A stretch of 64,000 nt of DNA from V1-33 sp039795165 (GTDB taxonomy: Bacteria; Verrucomicrobiota; Verrucomicrobiia; Verrucomicrobiales; V1-33). The notes beneath the pieces are model-generated. The model was not told where the DNA came from and did no database searches. It saw only the letters and a list, made by a program, of their open reading frames with translations. Positions 45,701 through 53,747 of the stretch are shown here, in pieces (positions within the stretch are counted from its first letter, which is position 1; each line of letters starts with the position of its first letter). Made by a program: the position numbers and the translations under genes. The stretch covers positions 1 to 64,000 of the forward strand of contig JBDKER010000023.1 of NCBI GenBank assembly GCA_039795165.1, given 5' to 3'.

Positions 45701-46458
45701 GTCGTCGTGATCGCCCCGGACGTCGTCACCCCATTCGCCGCCAGAAAAACCCGGCCCACATGCGTAACCGAACCCGTGACCCCAAGCCCGATCGGCCTCG
45801 TGTTGTTCGCATGAATCCGGATCCCGCCACCACCATTGGAAAATGAACGCATCTGCTGGGTCGCCGACGGATTCACAAACAGGTTGATCGTCGCATTCCC
45901 GGAATGCTGCAGCTGCCCCGTTCCGGTCGTCAGCGATGTCAGAAAATCCGCGGGACCATTCCCGATGACCTGAAGGTTCCGGTTCCCGGCCGCACTGGAT
46001 GCCCCGCCAGCCAGCACGATGCGCCGCCCATCACCCACACTGATGACCGGCTGGCTGTTGTTGCCGCCACCAGCATCGTTCAGATTGAGCAGGTTGTTCA
46101 GCGTCACCGTGCCAAACCCGGCCTGGAGCGCCACGGCTTCCAATACCGCCGTCCCAGGATCCGCAAGGTCAACCGTCAGCGGACTGCCCGACAGCGTGTA
46201 ATCCCCGGAATCAGACCCAAAGGTCACTTTCTTCACGGTCACCGGAGCCGACAAACCGACCGTACTGATCGCACTGGCCCCGAAAATCACCTGCTCCACA
46301 TTCGTGTCCGGCACGTCACCGAAATCCCAGTTGGCAGGATTCTGCCAGCTCCCATCCGCCGGAAACGGCAGCCAGCTCGTCTGCGCTCCCGCCTCGGCCA
46401 TCGCCAACGCCGATACCAAGGCCACCGGAAGTCTCAAATTCAGTCCGCAGGATTTCAT
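42730..46458 (-). CDS. Autotransporter-associated beta-strand repeat protein
   Basis: The product is 1242 residues from the ATG at 46458; a TTG two codons earlier is less likely. A signal peptide (MKSCGLNLRLPVALVSALAM) precedes a long right-handed beta-helix with PATR-type repeats, for example GTGTLTLAHSGQSTNAG, GGNLQLTGSEANANSG and KAGLGTLSLLGSC, each followed by a GG-x-L segment. The segment from ~1090 to the end is a distinct module: YDSWAAGYGLSG, DPDRDGVPNVMEFAVGSHP, then a beta domain with YVVEATDDLVVWN. No outer-membrane translocator barrel is present at the C-terminus, so this is not a classical type Va autotransporter. It is likely surface-exposed or secreted. Long antisense frames over it are artefacts of its Gly/Ala/Thr-rich codons. 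Confidence 0.88.
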   Translation of the reverse strand: MKSCGLNLRLPVALVSALAMAEAGAQTSWLPFPADGSWQNPANWDFGDVPDTNVEQVIFGASAISTVGLSAPVTVKKVTFGSDSGDYTLSGSPLTVDLADPGTAVLEAVALQAGFGTVTLNNLLNLNDAGGGNNSQPVISVGDGRRIVLAGGASSAAGNRNLQVIGNGPADFLTSLTTGTGQLQHSGNATINLFVNPSATQQMRSFSNGGGGIRIHANNTRPIGLGVTGSVTHVGRVFLAANGVTTSGAITTTGATVAGTHRMDVTFGADIPGAGVAAHSGTMAFGALTGSAAGSGSDAFVRLFAGEQDVLTMSGVVSGYPTGYANPVLRKEGLGTVEMTAANTHTVPIEVAEGTLTVTTLQLGGGAVTVADGAVFGVRVASAGTTLLVSDLTTGSAAGGTLQLETGLTGNPLAPVVSAGNFNVQAPTVVKVSGKLGVTSAPVPLIGYSSLGGLGAGALSLALPFRVQGSLVNQPALGVIGLNITSAGGIVWRGNVNGTWDADASGTGQQGTANWTAASGPGTYVEGTVGTDSVTFDDSASGTTTVQLAGPLSPVSVTVDNSVKDYRWTGLGHLAGASGIVKSGTGTLTLAHSGQSTNAGASFVNGGRLVIGDGVTAGVGSLAGPVTVAAGAVLEANRPDGVVLRSLAGDGSLRLSSPATISAGGIFGGVISGAGALTSAGGNLQLTGSEANANSGPTTVSGGQLQLAKLAGVNAIGGDLVITGGATLALQSPEQIPDTAQVIFTGTSADSLPVQTASETIGGVLVQPPVATGQFIMRQNMVVNGLADVRSGIFAVASGHSATAREIALSAGAIVRIAGSSGPSVLYVGPGGIRAAGGDIQVKFNTGAQDATLDLSGDFTATGDVTISNAGYGGANLNVVLLNGARTFRMAEGTTTTVAADLGGSGSLLKAGLGTLSLLGSCAADPAGGTEVAEGLLAVRGQLGGGAVLVKSGGVLGGDGNVVSDVTVPSGGRVAPGTGLVGSADPAVLNFGAGLTLAAGSRFVAEITGPGTNDRLAVSGPLVTSGTVAVVLSGYVPVAGDVFDLVDATLRSGVPSFDFSGAVLGAGLAWDTSLFAAEGVVRVVEGGGSVYDSWAAGYGLSGADAAAGADPDRDGVPNVMEFAVGSHPVRGGSVPQSFARVHELAGGRALTFTVPVRAGAVFAASGARQTAVRDGVTYVVEATDDLVVWNAVVVTKLGAADSAAVQGQLSLPGLETGWEWATFRTDGVAGTDPADFVRLRVQ

Positions 46459-46585
46459 ATGCAAGATAGATCAGTTAGGGTTGGAATGCAGAATGCGCAG
46501 CCGCCCCGGGGGAGGGGGCCCGCAGATTTCCACGGAACCTAGCGGAACCACGCCGCTTCTGTCTACGCTTTCCAACCGCCCGCCT

Positions 46586-46903
46586 TCATTTCCTCCCAAC
46601 CCGCCGCCCGGGCATGGGCTGCCTCCGCCGCTGCTGACTCGCAAACCGCGGCAGAATCTCCCGCTCAATCAGCGCAAAGGCGGCTTCCAGCCCGGCCGCA
46701 GCATACTCCCGCCCAATGCGCGCCTCGACCGCCGTCGGATTCCCGATCGTGCTCAGAAACTGATTCGATGTCATCGCCGCAAACACCCCGGCATCCATCG
46801 CTCCAGTCGATTCCAGAATCCACTTACGAGCATACAAACCCAGCACGGAATCACCAATCCATGCCTCTTCCCGCTCACGCCTCACCGGATCGTCCGACCT
46901 CAT
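46586..46903 (-). CDS. Mini-III-like RNase III-domain protein
   Basis: The product is 105 residues. It carries a single RNase III catalytic domain without a dsRBD, like Mini-III (MrnC), which matures 23S rRNA in Bacillus and relatives. The signature helix EEAWIGDSVLGLYARKWIL holds the expected catalytic acid at Asp18. A second conserved helix (MTSNQFLSTIGNPTAVEARI) and a third with Glu (AFALIEREILPRF) follow, then a basic tail. At 105 residues it is shorter than Mini-III (about 140). The ATG at 46903 has a GGGGGAG stretch about 6 nt upstream, one of the few Shine-Dalgarno-like sites in the window. It lies 28 bp downstream of the coiled-coil protein gene, on the same strand. Confidence 0.75.
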   Translation of the reverse strand: MRSDDPVRREREEAWIGDSVLGLYARKWILESTGAMDAGVFAAMTSNQFLSTIGNPTAVEARIGREYAAAGLEAAFALIEREILPRFASQQRRRQPMPGRRVGRK

Positions 46904-46931
46904 GGCCGCTCCCCCATGGCTCCCTTCCCGC

Positions 46932-47750
46932 TCACTGCTGATCGAATTTGATGATCTCGTCGCCGATCTCAAAGGTCATGCCGGTCACCACATTCTTGAT
47001 GTCCGCCACGGCCATTTCATCCTCGACTGTGTCTCCAATCACCACACGGCCAATGACCGCCGTCCCCCGTCGCACCGCAAAGGCATCGCCCTTCACCAGA
47101 TTCGCCCGCTTCCCGCGGTCAATCACCACAAACCCAGCATCTTCCTTGTTCTGCGAAATCCTCGCAATGGCCGGCTGCGCCAGCACAATCTGCTGGGTCT
47201 TCGTAAGCCGCTTGCCAGGCGCAACCCCGGCATCAGGCACATCCGCCGTCTCAAGGGCCGCACGATCAGTCTCCGGCAGCGACGTATTCAGAATGTCTCG
47301 CTCGCGCTCTCCTTCTAATCCCACCCCGGGAGCCTCCGGAGCCACTCCCGCATTCACCGAATTCACCGCCGCTCCCCCACGCACCGTCACACCCGGCTCA
47401 GACGCCGGATCAATCTCTTCACGGCCAGGCTCCACCGGAACCGTCACCGCCGCCGACGCCGCCGGCACCACAGCGTCCGCCAGAACACCATCCCCTGGCC
47501 CAACCGCCACCGCAGGCTCCACCGCCGCTGCCGCCTTCGGAACCTCAGGCTTCGCCGCAGCTGCAGGCTCCGCTGCCACCTCGGCCTTCTCTTCCATCTT
47601 CCGGTCCAGATTCCGCATCTGCTCGACCAATTGCCGGTTCAATGCCTTCTGCTCTTCCAACTGGGCATCCATATCCGACTTGATCGTCAGATAAACCCCC
47701 GCCGCCAGCAGGGTGCAGAGACAGGCTAAAGCAATGTGCTGGAGTTTCAT
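46932..47750 (-). CDS. Membrane-anchored coiled-coil protein with C-terminal beta domain
   Basis: The product is 272 residues and no family was firmly recognised. The ATG at 47750 gives a single N-terminal membrane anchor (HIALACLCTLLAAGVYL, residues 4-20). A short coiled coil (~26-58; EEQKALNRQLVEQMRNLDRK) and an Ala/Pro/Val-rich disordered linker (~60-175) follow. The final ~85 residues form a beta-rich domain (FVVIDRGKRANLVKGDAFAV, then IGRVVIGDTVEDEMAVADI), which resembles the C-terminal domain of FlgT and similar envelope proteins that bear a GD..V.R pattern. It is probably periplasmic. It sits between the small lipoprotein and the RNase III-like gene on the same strand, and the three may form one transcript. 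Confidence 0.7.
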   Translation of the reverse strand: MKLQHIALACLCTLLAAGVYLTIKSDMDAQLEEQKALNRQLVEQMRNLDRKMEEKAEVAAEPAAAAKPEVPKAAAAVEPAVAVGPGDGVLADAVVPAASAAVTVPVEPGREEIDPASEPGVTVRGGAAVNSVNAGVAPEAPGVGLEGERERDILNTSLPETDRAALETADVPDAGVAPGKRLTKTQQIVLAQPAIARISQNKEDAGFVVIDRGKRANLVKGDAFAVRRGTAVIGRVVIGDTVEDEMAVADIKNVVTGMTFEIGDEIIKFDQQ

Positions 47751-47868
47751 GTGTTGTTTCCGGTTAGTTCCCGTCGGCTCGACGGCCCATCCCCACCCTC
47801 CCACAGCCAGCCCACCATGGCCAGCCAAATCCCCGGGAATCAGCCACCGCACCCACCAGCAGGCAATC

Positions 47869-48060
47869 TCAATGCCCAGCCTCAGGCTTCGCAGCCTCGC
47901 CATGACCAGCCGACTTCACCTCGCCATGACCAGCCGCATCACCACGATGCAGACTGCTCTTCTGATTGAACTTCTTCGTCTCCTCATAGCTCTGCTGCTC
48001 GCAGCTCAGCGTGCAGACCAACGCAATTCCTGAACAAAAAAGGGCAAATCGGGATTTCAT
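47869..48060 (-). CDS. Small lipoprotein, His-rich C-terminus
   Basis: The product is 63 residues. The signal sequence MKSRFALFCSGIALVCTLSC ends in a lipobox-like cysteine (Cys20), so it is probably a lipid-anchored periplasmic protein. The mature part begins EQQSYEETKKFNQKSS and ends with HGE/HGD-type repeats containing several histidines (GHGEVKSAGHGEAAKPEAGH). These could bind metal, which is speculation. Similar tiny CEQ-SYEETK lipoproteins seem to recur in Verrucomicrobia, from memory, with no known role. It starts 243 bp from the divergent dnaB gene. Confidence 0.65.
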   Translation of the reverse strand: MKSRFALFCSGIALVCTLSCEQQSYEETKKFNQKSSLHRGDAAGHGEVKSAGHGEAAKPEAGH

Positions 48061-48303
48061 GGAGGGCATCATTCGTCTCCCTCCCGTCTTCCGCTTCACC
48101 TCCCCTTTTGCAACCGATTTCAACCACCCACACCACACCCCCCAGCCTTCCCCGCTCATCCCCAGGATGTCCCCCGCTCATTCCCCGCTCATTCCCGGGA
48201 TATTCACCGCGTCATTCACATCAGGCTAGCCAATTTCCAGGCTGCCCACTTGAGCCCACCGCCTCCAGCCCCCATCCTGCCACTCCGCACGCAACGCATC
48301 CCC

Positions 48304-49770
48304 ATGGCCGACCCCACCACCAATCAAGGCAAATCCCAGAACGGAAGCGACAGCCCGAAACTCCAGGGCCCCGGAAAACGCAAACCGTCGGACGCCAGCG
48401 CCCTCTACGACCCCGGCCGCCCCATGCCTTCGGCCCTCGACATGGAACGCTGCGTCCTTTCCTGCATGATGCAGGCACCCGACTTCGCCGTCGGCCTCGC
48501 CATGGAACGGCTCACCCCGGACCACTTCAATTCGGAAGCCCACGCCTCCCTCTACGATATCATCGTCCGCCAGTTCGACGGAGGAAAACCCGTCGATCCA
48601 GTCTCCATCACCCAGGTCCTCTTCGACAGGGATATCATCGGCCAGATGGGCGGTGCCGCCACCATCTCGGAAATCTATACCGCAGCACCAAGCCCAGCCC
48701 ACGTCTCCCACTACGCCGAACAAGTCCAGCAGAAGGCCATCCTCCGCAATATCATCAAAGCCTGCTCGGACTGCATCGGCCGCGCCTTCGACGATCAGGA
48801 AAATGTCGGCCCCCTCCTCGATGAAGTCGAATCCCGCATCCTCGGCATCCGCGAAGCCGAGGAAGCCAAAAAAGGCAACCTCACCATGCGCGAACGCGTC
48901 CTCAAGGCCATCGATGACCTCGAAACGCTCGCCAGCAACCCCAACGCCATCAGCGGCGTCGCCACCGGCCTGCGCCGCTTCGACGAAATGACCGGCGGCA
49001 TGAAAGGCGGCGAAATGATCATCATCGCCGCCCGTCCCTCCATGGGGAAAACATCGCTCGCCATGAACATCATCGAACACGTGGCCGTCAACCTCAACAA
49101 ACCCTGCGCCGTCTTCTCCCTCGAAATGACAGCCGACAGCCTCGTCCAGCGCCTCATCTGCGCCCGCGCCCGCATCAACATGCGCGACCTCCAGAACGGC
49201 CGCTTCATGAACCAGGGCGACTTCCAGCAGATGACCCGCGCCGCCAGCCAGCTCGCCGAAAGCAATATCGTCATCGACGACACCCCCGCCCTCTCCATTC
49301 TCGACCTCCGCTCGAAGGCCCGCCGCTTCAAGAAACTCTACGGCATCGAACTCATCGCCATCGACTACCTCCAGCTCTGCCGCTCCACCAGCAAACGCGC
49401 CGCCGATAACCGCCAGCAGGAAATCGCAGAAATCTCCAGCGGCATCAAGGCCCTCGCCAAAGAACTCAATATCCCCGTCATCGTCCTCGCACAGCTCAAC
49501 CGCGGACCCGAAACCCGCGGCAGCGGTAAACCCAAACTCTCCGACCTCCGCGAATCAGGCTCCATCGAACAGGACGCCGACGTCGTCGGCCTCCTCTACC
49601 GCCCGGAATACTACGCCGAAGACGACGACGAACGGAAGGAAAACAGCGGCATCGCCGAACTCCTCATCGCCAAACAACGAAACGGTCCCACCGGCGGCAT
49701 CCCCCTCACCTTCCTCAAGGAATTCATGCGCTTCGAAGACCGCGAAGGCGAAGTCAGCGAAGTGGAGTGA
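48304..49770 (+). CDS. dnaB: Replicative DNA helicase DnaB
   Basis: The product is 488 residues, within the family range. DnaB is the hexameric 5'-3' helicase of the replisome. The N-terminal domain (ALDMERCVLSCMM, ~45-145), linker, and RecA-type C-terminal domain with Walker A (ARPSMGKTSLAMN, near 245), Walker B (ELIAIDYLQLC, ~350), and the arginine-finger region (LSDLRESGSIEQDADVV) are all clear. The start at 48304 (MADPTTNQGK) leaves a ~35-residue disordered Ser/Lys-rich N-terminal extension; a further upstream opening is proline-rich and unlikely. A strong hairpin terminator follows at 49858-49887. Confidence 0.97.
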   Translation: MADPTTNQGKSQNGSDSPKLQGPGKRKPSDASALYDPGRPMPSALDMERCVLSCMMQAPDFAVGLAMERLTPDHFNSEAHASLYDIIVRQFDGGKPVDPVSITQVLFDRDIIGQMGGAATISEIYTAAPSPAHVSHYAEQVQQKAILRNIIKACSDCIGRAFDDQENVGPLLDEVESRILGIREAEEAKKGNLTMRERVLKAIDDLETLASNPNAISGVATGLRRFDEMTGGMKGGEMIIIAARPSMGKTSLAMNIIEHVAVNLNKPCAVFSLEMTADSLVQRLICARARINMRDLQNGRFMNQGDFQQMTRAASQLAESNIVIDDTPALSILDLRSKARRFKKLYGIELIAIDYLQLCRSTSKRAADNRQQEIAEISSGIKALAKELNIPVIVLAQLNRGPETRGSGKPKLSDLRESGSIEQDADVVGLLYRPEYYAEDDDERKENSGIAELLIAKQRNGPTGGIPLTFLKEFMRFEDREGEVSEVE

Positions 49771-49857
49771 CCCACCCCCCAGCCCACCGCAGGCAGACCC
49801 GGAACCAACCGCAGAAAAATCATTCCGGGCCAGGAAATCCCGGCTCCCCAAAAAGAA

Positions 49858-49887
49858 AAACCTCCCCCGGTCACCCGGAGGAGGTTT
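49858..49887. terminator. Bidirectional terminator between dnaB and the TIGR04073 gene
   Basis: AAACCTCCCCCGG (49858-49870) pairs with CCGGAGGAGGTTT (49875-49887) with one mismatch and a 4-nt loop. A-rich sequence (AAAAAGAAAAA) precedes it and TTT closes it, so it can act as a terminator on both strands for these convergent genes. Confidence 0.8.
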
Positions 49888-49918
49888 CTAAATTGTCATC
49901 AGGCGCAAGCCCGACCCG

Positions 49919-50338
49919 TCACTGAATCTGGCTGCGGTTGTGCACCACGCCGGAAATGAATCCAACCTCAGGCGGGAACTCCAGCAGACCAGTGCTCGGG
50001 TGATATTCTTCGCGGAGCTGCGGAGCATACGGAGGACGGTAGGTCCCCTTGTACGCAGGCCACGGGAAGGTGACCAGCTCAAACAGTCCATAGCCGAGGC
50101 GGGCCACCGTCTTGCCAGTGCCATACACGGTGCCATAAGCCACCTGTTCGCTCGCTCCCCCTTCGATTTCCGAACGGACCCACTGCACCGGAATCTCGGT
50201 GTAGCCAAATCCAATGTTTGCAATGGCACGGCTCAGCTTGCGCAGCATGCCATGCTTGTAGGCCGGCGGCGACTGAATGTCCGCAGTGCCGATTCCGGCA
50301 ATGCCAGCGGTGAGGAGAATCAGGAGAAGTTTCTTCAT
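49919..50338 (-). CDS. Exosortase system-associated protein, TIGR04073-like
   Basis: The product is 139 residues with a signal peptide (MKKLLLILLTAGIAGIGTA). The mature protein carries the features of TIGR04073: RKLSRAIANIGFGYTEIP (residues 33-50), then YGTGKTVARLGYGLFELVTFP and a proline-rich end (PWPAYKGTYRPPYAP). This family co-occurs with exosortase/PEP-CTERM systems, chiefly in Verrucomicrobia and related lineages; its function is unknown. No exosortase gene or PEP-CTERM tail was seen in this window. It is convergent with dnaB and divergent from the SOUL lipoprotein gene. Confidence 0.7.
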   Translation of the reverse strand: MKKLLLILLTAGIAGIGTADIQSPPAYKHGMLRKLSRAIANIGFGYTEIPVQWVRSEIEGGASEQVAYGTVYGTGKTVARLGYGLFELVTFPWPAYKGTYRPPYAPQLREEYHPSTGLLEFPPEVGFISGVVHNRSQIQ

Positions 50339-50458
50339 AAAGAGGGAACAGTACCCACAGACTAGGGGGAAGCCCGATTCCTTGGCAACATCAAATTTCG
50401 GATTTTTCCCGTTTTCAGCCGCCTGCCTCCACCACCACCCGCCGCGCGTTACCCTTGG

Positions 50459-51055
50459 ATGAAAACTTACCTCCTCGTCACAGCAGGCCTCGCCGGTCTC
50501 GTCTTCCTCGCCGCCTGCACCGCCAGCCGGGCCGGCTACGAATCCGCCCCCTACACGGTCTCGCAGACGGACGGCAAATGCGAGGTCCGCGACTACCCGG
50601 AACTGGTCGTCGCCAGCACAGGCGACGCCTCGTCTTCCGGCCGCGACGGCGGTTTCATGCGACTCTTCCGCTACATCTCGGGCCAGAACGAACGCAGCGA
50701 GAAAATCGCCATGACCACTCCAGTCTTCATGGGAGCCAACGGCGAAGAAGGCAAAATGAGCTTCGTGGTTCCCTCGGACGTCGCCAAAAAAGGCGCGCCC
50801 AGCCCGAAAGCGAGCGATGTGAAGGTGGAAACCATCCCGGCAGGCCGCTGGGCCGTCCTCCGCTTCAGCGGCAATGCCTCGCCGAAATCGGAAGCCGCCG
50901 CCCTCGCCGACCTCCGCTCATGGATGTCCCAGAATAAACTGAGCAGCTCAGGCAAACCAGTCTTCGCCTACTTCGACCCCCCATGGACCCCCGGACCCAT
51001 GCGCCGCAACGAAGTCATGCTCCCTCTCCCGGCCACAATACCCGCCAAACCCTGA
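50459..51055 (+). CDS. SOUL-family haem-binding lipoprotein
   Basis: The product is 198 residues. The signal peptide ends in LVFLAAC, a good lipobox with lipidated Cys20. The SOUL/HBP fold is recognised by VRDYPELVVASTG, FMRLFRYISGQNERSEKIAMT and TPVFMG, then PAGRWAVLRFSGNAS and a C-terminal MRRNEVMLPL. Family members bind haem or other tetrapyrroles weakly; many bacterial ones are of unknown role. It is probably periplasmic, attached to a membrane. Its stop codon merges with the start of a repeat fragment (51054-51114), the same arrangement as behind folD. Confidence 0.88.
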   Translation: MKTYLLVTAGLAGLVFLAACTASRAGYESAPYTVSQTDGKCEVRDYPELVVASTGDASSSGRDGGFMRLFRYISGQNERSEKIAMTTPVFMGANGEEGKMSFVVPSDVAKKGAPSPKASDVKVETIPAGRWAVLRFSGNASPKSEAAALADLRSWMSQNKLSSSGKPVFAYFDPPWTPGPMRRNEVMLPLPATIPAKP

Positions 51056-51114
51056 GACCTTCGACTGCGGCGCAACGAAGCCTTCTGGAATAAGGCCCGC
51101 CACCCAGCAGCGCA
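51054..51114 (+). repeat. Fragment of the dispersed repeat behind the SOUL gene
   Basis: The sequence GAGACCTTCGACTGCGGCGC, then AACGAAGCCTTCTGGAATAAGG and CCCGCC, matches the middle of the 61181-61403 element almost exactly (from about 61259). The match begins at the GA of the SOUL stop codon TGA and ends near 51114. Neither terminal repeat is present. The next gene starts about 40 bp further on. Confidence 0.65.
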
Positions 51115-51153
51115 GGTTTGCAATTTCCATCCGCGAACCTCATGGTTCCCGCC

Positions 51154-51777
51154 ATGGCAAGGAAATCTCCGCGCGAACCCGCCCCCCACCGCTGCTGCAT
51201 CGTCCTCACCGGCGGCCCCGGCGGCGGAAAAACCACCGCAGCCGACCTCTTCCGCCGCGAAATCGGCGAAAAAGTCGTCGTCGTTCCAGAAGCAGCCACC
51301 ATGCTCTTCTCAGGCGGCTTCCCCAGAGGCGGCACACGACTCGCCATCGAAGCCTCCCAAAGCGCCATCTACCAAGTCCAGCGCCACCTCGAAGACGTCC
51401 AGCACGCCAGCTACCCAGACCGCGTCCTCCTCTGCGACCGCGGCACCATCGACGGAGCCGCCTACTGGCCCGGCAAACCAGAAGGTTTCTTCCGCCGCCT
51501 CGGCACCACTCCCGCAAAGGAACTCGCCCGCTACGACGCCGTCATCTTCTTCGAAACCGCCGCCGCCGGCGGCATGAGCATCGAAGGCGGCAATCCCACC
51601 CGCACGGAATCCAACGACGAAGCCGTCGCCCTCGACCTCAGACTCCGCCAACTCTGGCAGCAGCACCCCAACTTCATCTTCGTCCCCCACAATCCCTCGT
51701 TCTTCAAGAAAATCACCTACGGCCTCGCCGCCCTCGAAAGCCTCGTCGCCCAGAACTACCACTGCCGGAAAACCTGA
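51154..51777 (+). CDS. AAA/P-loop ATPase-like protein (AAA_28 type)
   Basis: The product is 207 residues from 51154; ATGs at 51142 and 51118 are also in frame, the latter nearer the repeat fragment. The P-loop is unusually glycine-rich (LTGGPGGGKTTAADLF). A Walker B/base-recognition region (RVLLCDRGTIDGAAYWPG) and a C-terminal helical part (HNPSFFKKITYGL) follow. The pattern is that of small kinase-like AAA_28 proteins related to the NadR kinase domain, whose substrates are mostly unknown. It is cytoplasmic. It lies between the SOUL gene and the convergent second ABC-F gene. Confidence 0.8.
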   Translation: MARKSPREPAPHRCCIVLTGGPGGGKTTAADLFRREIGEKVVVVPEAATMLFSGGFPRGGTRLAIEASQSAIYQVQRHLEDVQHASYPDRVLLCDRGTIDGAAYWPGKPEGFFRRLGTTPAKELARYDAVIFFETAAAGGMSIEGGNPTRTESNDEAVALDLRLRQLWQQHPNFIFVPHNPSFFKKITYGLAALESLVAQNYHCRKT

Positions 51778-51801
51778 TCCGCCCCGGCCCGGCCAACGCC
51801 A

Positions 51802-53676
51802 TCAAGCCTCAGCCACTTCGCCCTCCATCTTCTCCACCTCGGCAAGAGCCCCTTCCCACTCGGCCGCCAGCCGCTCAAGGGAATCACTCACCCCCATCAG
51901 CTCACGGTTCAATTCCATCGCGAGCGCCGAATTGTCATAGGTCTCAGGCTGCTCCAGCCGCTCCGACAATTCCCGCTGCTTCCCCTCAAGCTTCGCAATC
52001 TCCCCCTCAAGCGCAGCGACCTGACGCCGCTTCTCCCGCTTCGCCTGCAACCGCAGTTCCCGCTCCCGCGCGAGCGCCTTCTTCTCGTCACGCGTCAGAA
52101 AAACCTTCGCCCGTCCCTCCCCAGCCAAAGCCTGATCCTCAGGCCGCTGATCACTCAGCTTCGTCCCGCTCGTGAGGGCCGCCCGCTCGGAAGTCGCCCG
52201 GCTCTTCTCCAGATAATACTGATAGTCACCCGCATACGGCGTGACCTCCCCGGCACTCACATGCAGCACGGTCGTCGCCACCTTGCGGATGAAATGCACG
52301 TCGTGACTGATGAATACCAAGGTGCCCTCAAAACCGGCAAGCGCCTGAATGAGCGCCTCGATGCTCGCCATGTCAAGGTGCGTGGTCGGTTCGTCGAGCA
52401 GCAGAAAATTCGGTGGATCCAGCAGCAGCTTGCACAGGGCCAGCCGGCTCTTCTCGCCCCCGCTCAGCACCGCCACAGGCTTCAGCACGTCATCCCCGCT
52501 GAACAGAAAACTCCCCAGCAGGGTCCGCACAAACTGCTCAGGCTGCCGGTTCTCCACATCCATCGCTTCCGCCAGCACCGTCCGGTTCGGCTGCAGCATC
52601 TCCGTCCGGTTCTGCGCAAAATAACCAGCCCGCACATTGTGCCCCACCACCCGCTCCCCGCCCTGCGGCTCCAGCATCCCAGCCAGCAGCTTCAGCATCG
52701 TGCTCTTCCCAGCCCCGTTCGGCCCCACCAGCACCGTCCGCTGCCCACGCTCAACTTCATAATCCAACCCACGGTACACCACCAGGTCCCCATACGCAAA
52801 ATCCACCCCCCGCAGCGCCATGACCCGCAGACCACTCCGCGGCGGCTGCGGAAACCGGAACGCCACCGTCTTCGCCTGCTCCAGCGGGGCCTCGATCTTC
52901 TCCATCCGCTCAATCTGCTTGAGCTTGCTCTGCGCCTGCGCCGCCTTCGACGCCTTCGCACGGAACCGATCCGCAAAATCCTGCAGCTTCGCAATCTCCT
53001 TCTGCTGGTTCTCATAGGCCTGACGATGCTGCTCAGCCCGCGCTTCCTTCTCCCGCAGATAATCGTCGTAGTTCCCCGCATACACATGCAGCCGCTGCCA
53101 CGCAATCTCCACCACCCTCCCAATCAAAGCATTGAGAAATTCACGGTCGTGCGAAATCATCAGAATCGCCCCCGGATACCCCTGCAGATATTCCTGAAAC
53201 CATAGCAGCGATTCCAGATCCAGATGGTTCGTCGGCTCGTCCAGCAGCAGGAGATCGGGCTGCTGCACCAGCAAGCGCGCCAAATGCGCCCGCATGATCC
53301 ATCCCCCGCTCAAGGCCCGCGCCGGACGATCGAAGTCACTCTCCCGGAACGCCAACCCCCGCAGAATCCGCCGCGCCTTCGGCTCAACTTCCCACCGGCT
53401 ATGCTCCGCCGCATGCATCGTCGCCAACTCCAGCACCGTCTCATCACCAGCCGGGGCACTCTCCTGCGGCAGAAACCCAAAACTGATCCCACGCTCCATC
53501 GTCACTTTCCCCTCGTCCGGTCCCTGCTCGCCAAGAATAATCGAAAACAAAGTCGACTTCCCTGCCCCATTCGGCCCCACCAACCCAGTCCGGTCCCCCC
53601 GGTTGATCTGAAACGATACGTCACGGAAAAGCATCCGCCCCGCAAAGGATTTGGTGATGTTGGCCAGCTGCAGCAT
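51802..53676 (-). CDS. ABC-F family ATPase with C-terminal coiled coil (second copy, Uup-like)
   Basis: The product is 624 residues with two ATP-binding domains. Walker A (GPNGAGKST) appears near residues 35 and 340. The signatures are LSGGWIMR and LSGGEKSR, with LLLDEPTNHLD and LLLDEPTTHLD. The linker (~235-300) is a charged helical hairpin. The last ~110 residues form a coiled coil (KREKRRQVAALEGEIAKLEG), absent from the ABC-F at 25878 and typical of Uup/EF3-like members that touch DNA or ribosomal RNA. Like other ABC-F proteins it probably acts on the ribosome; resistance function cannot be inferred. It faces the metal-uptake operon across 108 bp. Confidence 0.92.
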   Translation of the reverse strand: MLQLANITKSFAGRMLFRDVSFQINRGDRTGLVGPNGAGKSTLFSIILGEQGPDEGKVTMERGISFGFLPQESAPAGDETVLELATMHAAEHSRWEVEPKARRILRGLAFRESDFDRPARALSGGWIMRAHLARLLVQQPDLLLLDEPTNHLDLESLLWFQEYLQGYPGAILMISHDREFLNALIGRVVEIAWQRLHVYAGNYDDYLREKEARAEQHRQAYENQQKEIAKLQDFADRFRAKASKAAQAQSKLKQIERMEKIEAPLEQAKTVAFRFPQPPRSGLRVMALRGVDFAYGDLVVYRGLDYEVERGQRTVLVGPNGAGKSTMLKLLAGMLEPQGGERVVGHNVRAGYFAQNRTEMLQPNRTVLAEAMDVENRQPEQFVRTLLGSFLFSGDDVLKPVAVLSGGEKSRLALCKLLLDPPNFLLLDEPTTHLDMASIEALIQALAGFEGTLVFISHDVHFIRKVATTVLHVSAGEVTPYAGDYQYYLEKSRATSERAALTSGTKLSDQRPEDQALAGEGRAKVFLTRDEKKALARERELRLQAKREKRRQVAALEGEIAKLEGKQRELSERLEQPETYDNSALAMELNRELMGVSDSLERLAAEWEGALAEVEKMEGEVAEA

Positions 53677-53747
53677 GCGAAATCCACCACAAGGCGCTCC
53701 CCACCGTCCTTGTCAATGGTTGCCGACAGCCAACTCCCATCCCACGG

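Noticed and set aside
42835..45846. A 1003-codon plus-strand open frame opposite the beta-strand repeat protein
   Set aside because: It is rich in Arg, His and Pro with no domain-like pattern, and arises from the low-stop antisense of Gly/Ala/Thr-rich repeats. The minus-strand frame has a signal peptide and clear PATR repeats.
48148..48215. Short CCCCGCTCATT-like direct repeats upstream of dnaB
   Set aside because: Only two to three imperfect units in a C-rich leader; no spacing or structure that suggests a replication origin, iterons or CRISPR.
51142..51153. Earlier in-frame starts (51118, 51142) for the AAA_28-type protein
   Set aside because: They cannot be excluded, but the added residues are not family-like, and 51118 lies almost on the repeat fragment. 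The later ATG at 51154 was preferred.
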